Positions 1-8,822 of a DNA stretch of 64,000 bases are shown one piece after another. The stretch is from UBA7916 sp036121365. GTDB taxonomy: Bacteria > Pseudomonadota > Gammaproteobacteria > Comchoanobacterales > Comchoanobacteraceae. The notes below the pieces were generated by a model, which was given only the letters and a program-made list of their open reading frames with translations, did not search any database and was not told where the DNA came from. The stretch's first letter is position 1. Every line of letters begins with the position of its first letter. The DNA is taken from positions 124,001 through 188,000 of the forward strand of contig JAZAFR010000007.1 of assembly GCA_036121365.1 (NCBI GenBank), written 5' to 3'. Both the position numbers and the translations under genes were made by a program.

Positions 1-895
1 CTTCATTTGCCAATTGTGAGTCAAGAGGGATCTCTCCGAGTTTATAAATGCTGTCAGACTCCATGGCTTTTGTTACTGCATTTTCAGGAAATATGTGTGT
101 GGTGTGTTGGCAGTTTGCACATTTGAATCCAGCCATATTTTCAATGAACCCTAAGATGGGTACTTCCATTTTTTTGAGCATGGCTATGCCTTTTTTACAG
201 TCTTTGATGCTTAAACATTGTGGTGTGCTTACTAAAATGACACCGCTGATTGGTATTTTTTGTGTCATGGTGAGCAAAATGTCGCCAGTGCCAGGGGGCA
301 GATCTATAATTAGATAGTCAAGTTCTGGCCAGTTGGTTTTGAATACCATATTTTGAAAGTAAGCGCTTGCCATAGGCCCTCTCCAGACCAAAGGTGTTTT
401 TTCATCAATTAAAAAACCCATGGACATAGTGGCAATTTGGTGAGCCATAACAGGTTGATATTTTTCATTTTCAATGTTGGCTTTGACCTGTGTTCCAATG
501 AGTTGAGGTAGATTTGGCCCGTACAAATCACCATCTAGAAGGCCAATTTTACAACCTGTTTGTGCCAGAGCGCATGCAAGGTTTGATGCAATGGTTGATT
601 TGCCGACACCGCCTTTGCTGGCACTGATGGCAATGATGTTTTTAATTTTTTTGAGGGGTTGCAAAATGCCTTGAGGTTTATGTTTGCTGATTACAGTATC
701 TAGGTGGATTTCTTTGTCAGTTTTGAAGATTTGAGCAATCTTTTTTTGTAAGAGATGTTTATGATATGTGATTGGGTAGTTGACGGTGAGACGGTCTTCG
801 CTGTCATTGTAAACGGGCCCTGGATGGGTTTTGTCCCATGTTATGTCTGCAAACACATCATGGATTGACAGGAAATTATGGTTTTCTAGCTTCAT
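1..895 (-). CDS. mrp: Mrp/ApbC-family Fe-S cluster carrier ATPase (3' end cut by window edge)
   Basis: Deviant Walker P-loop ATPase thought to carry or transfer [4Fe-4S] clusters to cytosolic apoproteins. Reading from the ATG at 893-895, the first 80 residues look like a degenerate MIP18/DUF59-type domain. They are followed by the deviant Walker A KGGVGKST at about residues 94-101, the switch region LLDGDLYGPN, the DLPPGTGD motif, and a C-A-N-C pair near the visible end that is the expected cluster-binding motif of the family. About 298 codons are present; the C-terminus lies beyond position 1. It is divergent from the small secreted gene that follows. The family assignment is firm; the physiological client proteins are not visible from the sequence. 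Confidence 0.93.
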   Translation of the reverse strand, partial: MKLENHNFLSIHDVFADITWDKTHPGPVYNDSEDRLTVNYPITYHKHLLQKKIAQIFKTDKEIHLDTVISKHKPQGILQPLKKIKNIIAISASKGGVGKSTIASNLACALAQTGCKIGLLDGDLYGPNLPQLIGTQVKANIENEKYQPVMAHQIATMSMGFLIDEKTPLVWRGPMASAYFQNMVFKTNWPELDYLIIDLPPGTGDILLTMTQKIPISGVILVSTPQCLSIKDCKKGIAMLKKMEVPILGFIENMAGFKCANCQHTTHIFPENAVTKAMESDSIYKLGEIPLDSQLANE

Positions 896-1000
896 GCTTG
901 CAATTGTAAAGAATTGTTTTTTGTATTGTATCGGTTAAAGGGGGGTGTTGTATAGTATTGGTCCGATTTATTGTTGTGTTTATGTCTTTTTATTTTATGT

Positions 1001-1028
1001 TTGTCTGCTTAGGTAAGTGTGTTACAAT
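1001..1028 (+). promoter_or_regulatory. Putative sigma70-type promoter for the small secreted protein gene
   Basis: A -35-like TTGTCT at 1001-1006 and a -10-like TACAAT at 1023-1028 are separated by 16 bases. Transcription would start near 1035, just upstream of the GGAGAT ribosome-binding site at 1041-1046. This placement favours the ATG at 1056 over the upstream in-frame GTG at 1017, which lies inside the promoter. Seen by eye; no scoring was done. Confidence 0.45.
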
Positions 1029-1055
1029 GGTTTTTTATATGGAGATAACTGCAAT

Positions 1056-1472
1056 ATGTTCTTTTATTGGTTTTTTTGTGCCTTTTTTGTTGGTGTCTCT
1101 TGGGCCTCTCATGTAGATGCGTCTTATGATAAAGCTCATTTGAATTTTCATAATGGTACATCAGATGATATTTCTATTCGTATTGAAAAATCGTGTGCTC
1201 CTATCGTTTCAATGGTGGATGAGAGTTCTGTATTGTTGAAGAAGAACTCAGATTTAAAGATTGAGTATGACGTTTCTGTGACAAATTGTCTTGTTGTTGC
1301 TTCTCATGATAGAGAGTTTGGAGCTGATATTTCTTTATTTGTATTTGATTCATCCCTCAATAATATAGATTTTGATTTGGGTTTTGCAGTTAAGTCTTGT
1401 GATGTTTATGTTTCTTTGAGAGAGCAGTCCTATCATCTTAGCTCTGATTGTTTAGCGATAAAAAAGATTTAA
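1056..1472 (+). CDS. Small secreted protein of unknown function
   Basis: I do not recognise this 138-residue protein. It begins with a hydrophobic, aromatic-rich segment (about residues 1-17, ending WAS-HVDA) that reads as a Sec signal peptide. The mature part of roughly 120 residues is acidic and serine-rich with four cysteines, which could form two disulfides in the periplasm. There is no further membrane segment and no lipobox. The ATG at 1056 is chosen because GGAGAT lies at the right spacing and a promoter-like element sits directly upstream; an in-frame GTG at 1017 would add 13 residues. It is monocistronic, lying between divergent mrp and convergent hemY. Function unknown. Confidence 0.7.
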   Translation: MFFYWFFCAFFVGVSWASHVDASYDKAHLNFHNGTSDDISIRIEKSCAPIVSMVDESSVLLKKNSDLKIEYDVSVTNCLVVASHDREFGADISLFVFDSSLNNIDFDLGFAVKSCDVYVSLREQSYHLSSDCLAIKKI

Positions 1473-1527
1473 TGGCTTTTATATTTCCTCTTTTTGATGA
1501 TGAGTCAAGCTGTGTCTATTGACTTGA

Positions 1528-2685
1528 TTACGGCTTTCCTTTTGTCTTTTCTACGTGAAACAGGTGTTTTTTTGCATAAAGAACCTGTTCGGTTTCCGTA
1601 CTGATGTTGATCAGTGTTTGATAATCTTGGATGGCTTTTTCATAATGCTTTTGTGCTGTATACAAGTGAGCTCTTGCAAATAATGCATTGTCATTGTATT
1701 CATGGCCTGATTTTATGTATTTGTTTATTGATTTTAGTATTTGGTTTTGTCCCTCTTTGTCATTAATATTTTTGATAAACTGGATAAAGGGCGTATTTTT
1801 GGGGAGAGATAATAATGTTGTTATGTTATGGTCTGCCAACTTCAGAGCGTTGTCACTTTGATTGCTCCATAGTAATGTGTAAAGATGTGCGCAAATGATT
1901 TTAGGTTCTTTATTGAGGTATCCAGGTATTTGGTTATAGTAGGCGTCGGCTTTGGCTATGAGGTTTTTACTTTGATATTTTTGTATTATGCCTATATGTG
2001 CCTTTATTGCCCAGATTTTCTTTTCTTGTGTGGAGAGAGTCGATCTATGGCTGATAAATTCAAGTAGTTCTTGATGATTTTCATTTTTATAGTAACTGCT
2101 GCAGAGTTGATTGACCAGTGCTTGTTTTTTTTGATATCTTTTATCGCGTTTGATGGTAGAAATGGCAGAATGGTGTTGGTTTTTTTGTTCATAAATTTGG
2201 GCTTGTAAGAATGTTTTTGCATCTTGAATATGAGGGTCTTTGGTGTGTAAATCGCTTAGTTCTTCTTGTGCTTTGGGTGTTTGATGGGTTTGTAGTTCTG
2301 CATGTACGGCTAGCAGCAGATCTAGGTGGTTGTTTTTTGTATCAACTAAATACGCTTGTTTAAACTGATGCTCAGCTTGTGTGTATTCTAGGTTGAGATA
2401 GTGTAAGAGCGCTTTTTTTAGAAGGATGCTGTGTTTGCTTTGATTTTTTTCATTGCGGTATTTTTTCCACGCCTGTGGGGACAGTTTTATAAATCGGATA
2501 AGCTTTAAACATTGATGTAAAAAGATGAAAGTGATAAGCAGTATGATTAGTCCCATGACTAAATTGATGGACACTTTGGTTTGGGGCATTAAAATGATGA
2601 CACTGCTATTGTTTAGCTGATAAAACTGTGTCAGGAATCCTGCTAGGAGAATGATAAGAAGGTAAAATATGATTTTTTTTAACAT
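1528..2685 (-). CDS. hemY: HemY, TPR-containing inner-membrane protein of the hem operon
   Basis: This is the proteobacterial HemY (not the Bacillus protoporphyrinogen oxidase of the same name), a membrane-anchored TPR protein of the hemCDXY region associated with late haem synthesis; its exact role is unsettled. Two N-terminal membrane segments (about residues 4-20 and 39-60) frame a short periplasmic loop, as in the family. The rest is helical TPR-like sequence, e.g. ALLHYLNLEYTQAEHQF near residue 95 and a C-terminal pair around residues 330-375. The 385-residue length is normal. It is the last gene of yfcH-recO-hemD-hemX-hemY, starting 12 bases after the hemX stop. It is very rich in K, Q, N and H, like other minus-strand genes here. 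Confidence 0.85.
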   Translation of the reverse strand: MLKKIIFYLLIILLAGFLTQFYQLNNSSVIILMPQTKVSINLVMGLIILLITFIFLHQCLKLIRFIKLSPQAWKKYRNEKNQSKHSILLKKALLHYLNLEYTQAEHQFKQAYLVDTKNNHLDLLLAVHAELQTHQTPKAQEELSDLHTKDPHIQDAKTFLQAQIYEQKNQHHSAISTIKRDKRYQKKQALVNQLCSSYYKNENHQELLEFISHRSTLSTQEKKIWAIKAHIGIIQKYQSKNLIAKADAYYNQIPGYLNKEPKIICAHLYTLLWSNQSDNALKLADHNITTLLSLPKNTPFIQFIKNINDKEGQNQILKSINKYIKSGHEYNDNALFARAHLYTAQKHYEKAIQDYQTLINISTETEQVLYAKKHLFHVEKTKGKP

Positions 2686-2697
2686 GGGCTAATTCCT

Positions 2698-3843
2698 TTA
2701 TGTGGTGATTTCTTGAATATTTAAGCTGTGAAGTTTTACTTGATCTGGGGATGTCGAGGTTTTTGATTTGGGTGTTTTGACTTTTTGATCGGTTGTATTG
2801 GATTTTTTGTCAGGTGTTTGCTGAATGTTTTCTGTGGAAGGATTAGGTATATCAGTGTTTACTGTTTCTTTTGGGGCGCTTTGTTTGGTAGTGTTTTGAT
2901 TGAGCAGTGTCAATAAATCTGAGTAGTCAGGTGTTGTTATGGTGACTGGCATATTGGTGATGTTGTTTATTTGATTCAGTAGAGATTGTTTTTTATGGGG
3001 TTCTTGTATGTAAAATATTATGAGGGATTCCATTTTTTTGCATGTATATTGAAACATTTCTGTGTCGTTGAATTGAGCTGCTAGCTTAGCCTGTTGGATA
3101 AGTTTGTTGGTTTCAGTCTGGAAGAAATCTTTGGAAAGTGTGCTTTCCAATGTGTGGTAATGATCGTTTGAAATGTGCTCTATTGAAATGCTTGTTTTTG
3201 CCCAAGTGCTGAGATGCTTCAATTGAGTTTTACAAAAACTGAGCAGAGATTCCCATGGCGTTTGAGTTTCTGTTGATTTTTCTGTTTCGGGTATGTCTTT
3301 GTCTTCTGTTGTTGTGTTGTTGTCCATGGTTAGGTAGTTCAGTGATTCTTTTAATGCGTTAAGGTCTTGGAGTATTTGTTGGATGTTTGGAGTCTGTTGG
3401 CTTCTGAGTGATTCTTTTAGTTTTGTAATTTCTTCAAGGATGGCGCTTCCGTTTTCTGTTTGTACTTCTTTGACAAGCTCAAAAGAAAGATTTAGCCATT
3501 GTATGGCTGCGTCAATGTTGTGTTTGGCGGTGACTTCGAAATAGCTAATCCTTGCATAGAGTATGCTTTGACTGATTTTATCGAGTTCATAGAGTGTTTT
3601 AATTTCTTTTTGAGTGCTTGGTGTTGTTCCTTTGTGATTGACCCTGTTGTTGGCAAGTTGTAATGGATGGGTTTGGTTTTTTTCTGTTGGGGAGGTGTTG
3701 CCTGTGGGGAGGAAAGTTTGATTGTTGTGGTTTTTGTAGAAGGAAATGCCAATGCCAATCAATATAATCAAGATGACTAGGGTTAGCCATTTGGTGATGC
3801 CGTTATTTTTTTTTTGGGTGGGTTTGCTTTTTTCGGGTTTCAT
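2698..3843 (-). CDS. hemX: HemX-like membrane protein of the hem operon
   Basis: HemX is an inner-membrane protein historically annotated as a uroporphyrin-III C-methyltransferase, but it lacks the SAM-binding fold; it probably assists haem enzymes. Here a lysine-rich cytosolic N-terminus precedes one membrane segment (about residues 20-36). A low-complexity T/Q/N linker and a long helical domain follow, with the family-typical pattern around DAAIQWLNLSFELV. The C-terminal tail (from about residue 320) is low-complexity, rich in T, S, P and K. Its ATG overlaps the hemD stop by 4 bases (ATGA), so the two are probably translationally coupled. The assignment rests on architecture and position between hemD and hemY. 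Confidence 0.78.
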   Translation of the reverse strand: MKPEKSKPTQKKNNGITKWLTLVILIILIGIGISFYKNHNNQTFLPTGNTSPTEKNQTHPLQLANNRVNHKGTTPSTQKEIKTLYELDKISQSILYARISYFEVTAKHNIDAAIQWLNLSFELVKEVQTENGSAILEEITKLKESLRSQQTPNIQQILQDLNALKESLNYLTMDNNTTTEDKDIPETEKSTETQTPWESLLSFCKTQLKHLSTWAKTSISIEHISNDHYHTLESTLSKDFFQTETNKLIQQAKLAAQFNDTEMFQYTCKKMESLIIFYIQEPHKKQSLLNQINNITNMPVTITTPDYSDLLTLLNQNTTKQSAPKETVNTDIPNPSTENIQQTPDKKSNTTDQKVKTPKSKTSTSPDQVKLHSLNIQEITT

Positions 3844-4631
3844 GAAGTTGTGTCTCTCCTATGGGTAATGAGCGTATTAACGATGGATTTTGCTGTATTG
3901 TCTTGGCTTTGTATGATGGACTGAAATCCACTTTTTTTGGCAAGAGATTCCATTTTTTTGCATGTGACCACAATGGTTTTATTATGACATTCGATGAGTT
4001 TTTCTTGTTTTATGCATGTGAGCAAATGTAATAGCCCTTTTTGACTGTGGGTGGTGATGTAATCAATGGTATGGTTGTGCTTTTTAAAATGGTTGGCAAT
4101 GGTGTTTGTGTTTAATGCTTGATGGGTATAGGTTGCAATGTGGCCGATTTCATGGCCTTTATTTTTGAGCATGGTGCATAAAGGTTGTGGTTTTGTAGAT
4201 TCTGAAAAGATGATTATTTTTTGGGGGGTGTTGTTTTGTAAATAGTCAAGGGAGGCAATGCCTACGCTGCTGAAATCTGTTTTAGGAACGGAGTCGGCAG
4301 GCAAGTTTATTTCCTCTAAGCTTACTTGTGTGCCTGGTCCGATGGCTATGATGTGTTGATCTGTATGTATTTTTTTTAACAATTTGCCATTGGTAGTGAC
4401 GCTGTGTTGGCTTAAAAATATCCAAATGTCTGCTTGGTAGCAGGCTTTTTGTTTGATTGCTCCAATATTTAGTGGTTTGATGCCAAGCATGGGAATGTGT
4501 GTGACGTTGCCGCCCTTTTTTTTAATCAGTGTTTGTAACGTTTGTTTACCGACTGTTTGAGTTGTCACAATGTGTGTGCTCTTTAGCGGGCTTTCGTTTT
4601 GTGTGTCAATGCTTTGTGCTTTCATATTCAT
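3840..4631 (-). CDS. hemD: Uroporphyrinogen-III synthase
   Basis: HemD cyclises hydroxymethylbilane with inversion of ring D to give uroporphyrinogen III, the step after HemC (which is at 19757). The protein shows the weakly conserved HemD pattern: an IPML segment early, WIFLSQHSV, IIAIGPGTQ, an IIIFSES strand, and the C-terminal ITTHSQKGLLHLL followed by IVVTCKKMESLAKKSGF. The frame extends upstream to 4712, but the ATG at 4631 overlaps the stop of the small upstream ORF in an ATGA arrangement, and MKAQ at 4625 is another possible start. Either gives a normal length of about 260 residues. It overlaps hemX by 4 bases. Confidence 0.88.
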   Translation of the reverse strand: MNMKAQSIDTQNESPLKSTHIVTTQTVGKQTLQTLIKKKGGNVTHIPMLGIKPLNIGAIKQKACYQADIWIFLSQHSVTTNGKLLKKIHTDQHIIAIGPGTQVSLEEINLPADSVPKTDFSSVGIASLDYLQNNTPQKIIIFSESTKPQPLCTMLKNKGHEIGHIATYTHQALNTNTIANHFKKHNHTIDYITTHSQKGLLHLLTCIKQEKLIECHNKTIVVTCKKMESLAKKSGFQSIIQSQDNTAKSIVNTLITHRRDTTS

Positions 4632-4768
4632 GTACGTTGTTTGTGAATAAAGACTGATTTTTGGCCGTGTTTTGTCTGTATGTCTTTGCCAAAACCCATT
4701 GGACAAGCACACAAACTGAGGATCAGTAGTCCGCTCAGATATAGCGCTTTGGTATCAGTGGCGTGCAT
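4628..4768 (-). CDS. Small lipoprotein-like ORF coupled to hemD
   Basis: This short frame lies between recO and hemD; an ATG at 4768 gives 46 residues and an ATG at 4789 gives 53. The first 20 residues form a signal-like hydrophobic stretch (ALYLSGLLILSLCAC) ending in a plausible lipobox (L-C-A-C), followed by a short polar tail. Its TGA overlaps the hemD ATG as ATGA, the usual sign of translational coupling, which is the main argument that it is translated. It loosely recalls LptM/YifL-type tiny lipoproteins, but the diagnostic CGxKGPLY motif is absent, so I do not assign it. A chance ORF serving only as a leader is possible. Confidence 0.4.
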   Translation of the reverse strand: MHATDTKALYLSGLLILSLCACPMGFGKDIQTKHGQKSVFIHKQRT

Positions 4769-4872
4769 GGCGTTTCCATCTTGGTTCATTATTTTAAGTA
4801 TACGGACTTCTTTGTGAATTGCAAGAAAGTGTAATGGGATTGCTTTTGTCTGTAATGGCATGGTCATTGACG

Positions 4873-5556
4873 TTATTCTTTTGGCATCATCTGTGTGATG
4901 AAAATCTTTTTTTCTCCGAGTATGTGCTTGAGTATTTGTGCGAATATGGCTTTGCTGGCTTGTTGAGTTTTGATCTCTGTAAAATTTGTGTTTGTGAGTT
5001 GTTGTATTGTGGTTCTATGTATTGCTTCATTGGTGTTGTTAAGACAAGGAGTCAGCCCCGTTTCGGGGTGAAAGATAAACCAGTCATTGTCATATTCTTC
5101 TAATACATGAGTGTTGAGGCCGTAGCCCAGTAGTAGTTGTAGTGTGTATTCAAATAGGCGAATGGTTTGTTTGATTGATTTTCGGTTTATGAGGTTTTCC
5201 AAGGTGTGTTGATAAAGTGAAAAGAGTTTTTTTTGTGGTTCATTGGGTTGAAATAGCTTGTATATGAGTTCATTTATGTACAATCCTGCAAAGACATATT
5301 GGCCTTGCAAAGGAGGGTAAGGCTTTTGAACCTCTACGGTTTTTAATTGACTCATGCTGGTTTTGACGAGTAGTTGACATGCGAGAAGATTGAATAGTTC
5401 AAGGTTTTGCTTTTTTTGTTTGGATTGATAGGTGATGGCGTGAATGATACCATGGTTTTTAGTCAGCAATATGGATATGATTTTTTTTTCAAGATAGGGT
5501 TTTTTTGCAATCAAAAATGCATCTTCAAATGGTTGATTGGTTATTTTCTTGTGCAT
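4873..5556 (-). CDS. recO: DNA repair protein RecO
   Basis: RecO works with RecF and RecR to load RecA onto SSB-coated single-stranded gaps. The protein has the N-terminal OB-fold region (AFLIAKKPYLEKKIISILLTKNHG), the family pattern YVFAGLYINELIYKLF near residue 90, and the helical-domain signature LQLLLGYGL around residue 145, then a C-terminal region with FHPETGLTPC. The 227-residue length is normal, and no zinc-binding cysteine set is evident, as in other gammaproteobacterial RecO. In many gammaproteobacteria recO follows era; here era is at 10455 on the other strand, so that linkage has been broken. Confidence 0.9.
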   Translation of the reverse strand: MHKKITNQPFEDAFLIAKKPYLEKKIISILLTKNHGIIHAITYQSKQKKQNLELFNLLACQLLVKTSMSQLKTVEVQKPYPPLQGQYVFAGLYINELIYKLFQPNEPQKKLFSLYQHTLENLINRKSIKQTIRLFEYTLQLLLGYGLNTHVLEEYDNDWFIFHPETGLTPCLNNTNEAIHRTTIQQLTNTNFTEIKTQQASKAIFAQILKHILGEKKIFITQMMPKE

Positions 5557-5610
5557 GAATGTGCCTTGGTTTCTGTGTTTTCATTAGCAGATTGTTCAAT
5601 ACTTTGCTTG

Positions 5611-6513
5611 TTATGTGGTCTGGTTGGCAATTTGTTCAAGGGCTGTGTTGATCTCTGGATAGATGAATTTTTCTCCTTGATTCATAAGTCTTTGGGGGTA
5701 TACTTTGCGGCTATCAGTCATCAGTGTTGACATTTCACCCAGTGTGTTATTGAGTAGCCATGAAGGTACTGAAAACCATAATGGTCTTTTATAGACTTGT
5801 GCCAGCGCTTGCATTAAGTTTGTATTGGTAACTGGGGTAGGTGAGCAGAGATTATAAATGCCTTTGAAGGTGTCATCAGTGAGCATTTTCTGCATTATGT
5901 TGGTGAAATCTTGGTGGTGTATCCAACTGAAGTATTGATTGCCATCGCCAATTGTTGCTCCAAGATAAGCTTTTGTTGCCATGATTAATGGCAGTAAAGG
6001 AGGGTGTGTTCCTGAAAGAACAGGTGCAGTTCTCGCAATGACAAGACGGATGGAGCTTTTTTGTAAGGCAGAAGTGGTTTCTTCCCAGTCTTTTGCAAGG
6101 TCCGCTAAAAATGAATTGCCACAAGGGTCGTTTTCAGTACATTGGCTGTTTTTTATGCCGTAATAATCAATGCCACTGAGTTGTATAAAGGTTTTGGGTT
6201 TTTTGTCTGCTTCTAAAGACCATTTTATCAGTGCTTTGCTGGGTTGGATGCGGCTTTTATAGATGGCTTCTTTGTTTTTTTTATTCCACCGTCTGGCAAT
6301 GGAAAGACCGCATAGATTGACGATGGCATCAACTTTTTTGTGTTGTGGCGACAAATGAATATCAAGGCCATCCCAATAGGCAATTTTTATACGTGGTTTG
6401 GCATCTATTTGACTTGGGTTTCTAGATAATATAGTGATGTCGTGTTGGTCAGACAGGATTTTTGCAAGATAGCTTCCTAAAAAACCAGATCCACCGGCCA
6501 GTATGATATGCAT
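5611..6513 (-). CDS. yfcH: TIGR01777-family NAD-dependent epimerase/dehydratase-like protein (YfcH type)
   Basis: An atypical short-chain dehydrogenase of the YfcH/SulA-like family, whose substrate is not known. The N-terminal Rossmann motif GGSGFLG (residues 7-13), the family string ILSRNPSQ, the DAIVNLCG strand and the QLSGIDYYG motif (tyrosine pair in place of the classic YxxxK) are all visible. The C-terminal half carries FSWIHHQDF and YNLCSPTPVTN, as in family members. The length of 300 residues is standard. It heads the minus-strand operon that continues into recO and the hem genes; a promoter-like element lies at 6541-6569. Confidence 0.87.
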   Translation of the reverse strand: MHIILAGGSGFLGSYLAKILSDQHDITILSRNPSQIDAKPRIKIAYWDGLDIHLSPQHKKVDAIVNLCGLSIARRWNKKNKEAIYKSRIQPSKALIKWSLEADKKPKTFIQLSGIDYYGIKNSQCTENDPCGNSFLADLAKDWEETTSALQKSSIRLVIARTAPVLSGTHPPLLPLIMATKAYLGATIGDGNQYFSWIHHQDFTNIMQKMLTDDTFKGIYNLCSPTPVTNTNLMQALAQVYKRPLWFSVPSWLLNNTLGEMSTLMTDSRKVYPQRLMNQGEKFIYPEINTALEQIANQTT

Positions 6514-6865
6514 ATGGAGTTAAATTTTAATGTGTATTTGAGTTTATGTTAATTAGCCTGTGTATGCAATTGCTGGTGTGCAAATAAAAAGTATTGTTAT
6601 GAGGCATTGGGTTTGTGTGTCTTAAATAGCTTAGGATTTTTTATTTTTTGATGGTTCTTTTGACATGCTTTTTTCTCTGGGTGTGGATATAAAGGCATGA
6701 TATTCTTTTTTTGATTTCCTGGATTTCCTGGTTTTTTCTTGAAAAAGTTTGTGTTTTTCGCTATGATGGGTGAGATTTATTTTTTAATGTCAGCGATCAC
6801 TGTTTTTTAATGAGCCAGTGCTGTGGTTGCTGTTATGTTGTTTTATACTTTGATGTGGGATAATT
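6514..6865 (+). other. Intergenic region between divergent yfcH and lepA
   Basis: About 350 bases with no open frame that I would call a gene. It holds a candidate promoter for the yfcH operon close to its left end and must hold the lepA promoter, which I could not place convincingly. A short direct repeat of TTTCCTGG occurs around 6714-6732. No RNA gene is recognisable. Confidence 0.5.
6541..6569 (-). promoter_or_regulatory. Putative promoter of the yfcH-recO-hemDXY operon
   Basis: On the minus strand a -35-like TTGCAT (6564-6569) and a -10-like TAAACT (6541-6546) are spaced by 17 bases. They would start transcription around 6534, about 20 bases before the yfcH ATG. Both boxes match at four of six positions, so this is only a candidate. 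Confidence 0.35.
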
Positions 6866-8668
6866 ATGCATTTGATTCGAAATTTTTCTATTATCGCTCA
6901 TATTGATCACGGTAAGAGCACATTGTCTGATCGGTTAATTCAGTTGTGTGATGGGCTAAGTGACAGAGAAATGCAAGCACAAGTGCTTGATAGCATGGAC
7001 ATAGAACGAGAACGTGGTATTACTATCAAGGCTCAATCTGTAACTTTATCGTATAAAAGCCAAGACGGAAAGACTTATCAATTGAATTTTATTGATACAC
7101 CTGGTCATGTCGATTTTGCTTATGAGGTGTCGCGTTCACTGTGTGCTTGTGAAGGGGCTTTGTTGGTTGTCGATTGTGCTCAAGGAGTGGAGGCACAAAC
7201 TGTGGCTGTGTGTTACCACGCGGTCGAACAAGATTTGACTGTTTTGCCTGTGCTCAATAAGATTGATTTGCCTCAAGCAGAACCTGAACGGGTTAGAAAT
7301 GAAATTGAAGAGATTATTGGTATTGATGCCAGTGATTCAATTGATATCAGTGCTAAAACTGGTGTGGGTGTTGCGGATCTACTTGAACGCCTTGTGCACA
7401 GTATTCCTCCTCCCAATGGTGATCCTGACGGGCCCTTGCAAGCATTGATCATTGACTCATGGTTTGATAGTTATCTTGGGGTTGTTTCTTTGGTTAGGAT
7501 TAAGCAAGGAATTTTGAGAAAAGGGATGTCTGTTAAAATGTTTTCTTCCGGGAAAGTCTATGGAGCTGACGATGTTGGTGTGTTTACACCTAAGCGAATT
7601 TCAAAGAGTCAGCTTGGCTGTGGTGAAGTTGGTTATTTGGTTGCTGGAATTAAAGACATTCATGCCGCTGCTGTTGGTGATACCATCACTGATTATCGTG
7701 ATCAGTGTCTGGAGCCACTGGCAGGGTTTCAATCAGCTAAGCCGCAAGTATATGCTGGTTTATATCCTGTTTCTACTGAAGACTTTGAGTCTTTTCGTGA
7801 TGCTTTACAAAAATTGATGCTCAATGATGCTTCCTTGCAATTTGAACCTGAATCTTCTCAAGCATTGGGATTTGGCTTCCGTTGTGGTTTTCTAGGTATG
7901 TTGCATATGGAAATTGTCCGTGAACGCCTGGAAAGAGAATACGATTTGTCCCTTTTGACCACGGCGCCCACAGTGGTTTATCTTGTCAATTTAAAAAAAG
8001 GTGGGCTTGTTGAAGTGGAAAGTCCAGTGAAGCTTCCAGAGTCAAGTTTAATTGATTCCATAGATGAGCCAATTGCTAGAGCAAGTATCATCGTTCCTGA
8101 CGATTTTCTCGGTGCAGTGATTAAACTGTGCGTGGAGAGGAGGGGCTCGCAAATAGAAATGTCTTATGTGGGCAAACAAGTTTGTTTGGTCTATGATCTT
8201 CCAATGAGTGAGATCGTGCTTGACTTTTTCGATAAAATCAAATCTGTCAGTCGTGGTTATGCTTCACTGGATTATAATTTTCATCACTATCAAACATCTG
8301 ATGTTGTTAAATTAGACATTTTGATTTCCAGTGAAAAAGTTGATGCTTTGGCAGTCATTGTACATCGTTCTAAAGCGCATAGCGTTGGGCGTCAAGTTGC
8401 CAAACAGCTTAAAGAGCTGATTCCCAAACAAATGTTTCCTGTGGCCATACAAGCTGCCATTGGTGGTAAAATTGTCGCTAGAGAAACAATCAGTGCACTT
8501 AGAAAGAATGTGACCGCTAAATGCTACGGTGGTGATATCACGCGTAAGAAGAAACTGTTGGAAAAGCAAAAAGCGGGTAAGAAACGAATGAAGCAAGTAG
8601 GTAAAGTTTCTTTGCCTCAGGATGCATTCTTAGCCGTCCTGAAAATAGATTCAGGAAAGACTGATTAG
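6866..8668 (+). CDS. lepA: Elongation factor 4 (LepA), ribosome back-translocating GTPase
   Basis: LepA is a translational GTPase of the EF-G type acting on stalled or initiating ribosomes. The G1 motif AHIDHGKST (residues 11-19), [18 protein letters not shown], and the NKIDLP specificity loop are intact. They are followed by the EF-Tu-like domain II, the [14 protein letters not shown] segment and the LepA-specific C-terminal domain with [24 protein letters not shown]. The 600-residue length is exactly standard. It is followed after about 150 bases by lepB, the classic lepA-lepB order. Confidence 0.98.
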   Translation: MHLIRNFSIIAHIDHGKSTLSDRLIQLCDGLSDREMQAQVLDSMDIERERGITIKAQSVTLSYKSQDGKTYQLNFIDTPGHVDFAYEVSRSLCACEGALLVVDCAQGVEAQTVAVCYHAVEQDLTVLPVLNKIDLPQAEPERVRNEIEEIIGIDASDSIDISAKTGVGVADLLERLVHSIPPPNGDPDGPLQALIIDSWFDSYLGVVSLVRIKQGILRKGMSVKMFSSGKVYGADDVGVFTPKRISKSQLGCGEVGYLVAGIKDIHAAAVGDTITDYRDQCLEPLAGFQSAKPQVYAGLYPVSTEDFESFRDALQKLMLNDASLQFEPESSQALGFGFRCGFLGMLHMEIVRERLEREYDLSLLTTAPTVVYLVNLKKGGLVEVESPVKLPESSLIDSIDEPIARASIIVPDDFLGAVIKLCVERRGSQIEMSYVGKQVCLVYDLPMSEIVLDFFDKIKSVSRGYASLDYNFHHYQTSDVVKLDILISSEKVDALAVIVHRSKAHSVGRQVAKQLKELIPKQMFPVAIQAAIGGKIVARETISALRKNVTAKCYGGDITRKKKLLEKQKAGKKRMKQVGKVSLPQDAFLAVLKIDSGKTD

Positions 8669-8740
8669 ACTATTTTTTGATTATCTGATGGTTTTTTAAT
8701 GGGTTGATTTGGCTTATTTTACTGTGTGTTCGAGTTTTCA

Positions 8741-8769
8741 TTGAGTCCTGTGTGTCAGTGTGTTAAAAT
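8741..8769 (+). promoter_or_regulatory. Putative promoter for lepB-rnc-era
   Basis: TTGAGT at 8741-8746 and TAAAAT at 8764-8769 are separated by 17 bases, about 50 bases before the lepB ATG at 8823. It would allow lepB-rnc-era to be transcribed independently of lepA. Visual match only. Confidence 0.4.
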
Positions 8770-8822
8770 AATGTGTTAAAGTAATGCGCTTTGCGGTGCG
8801 TTGAAAGAGAATAGGATTTTTT

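Noticed and set aside
1528..2685. Annotating HemY as protoporphyrinogen oxidase
   Set aside because: It has TPR-like helices and two membrane segments with no FAD-binding GxGxxG motif, so it is the proteobacterial HemY, not the Bacillus enzyme.
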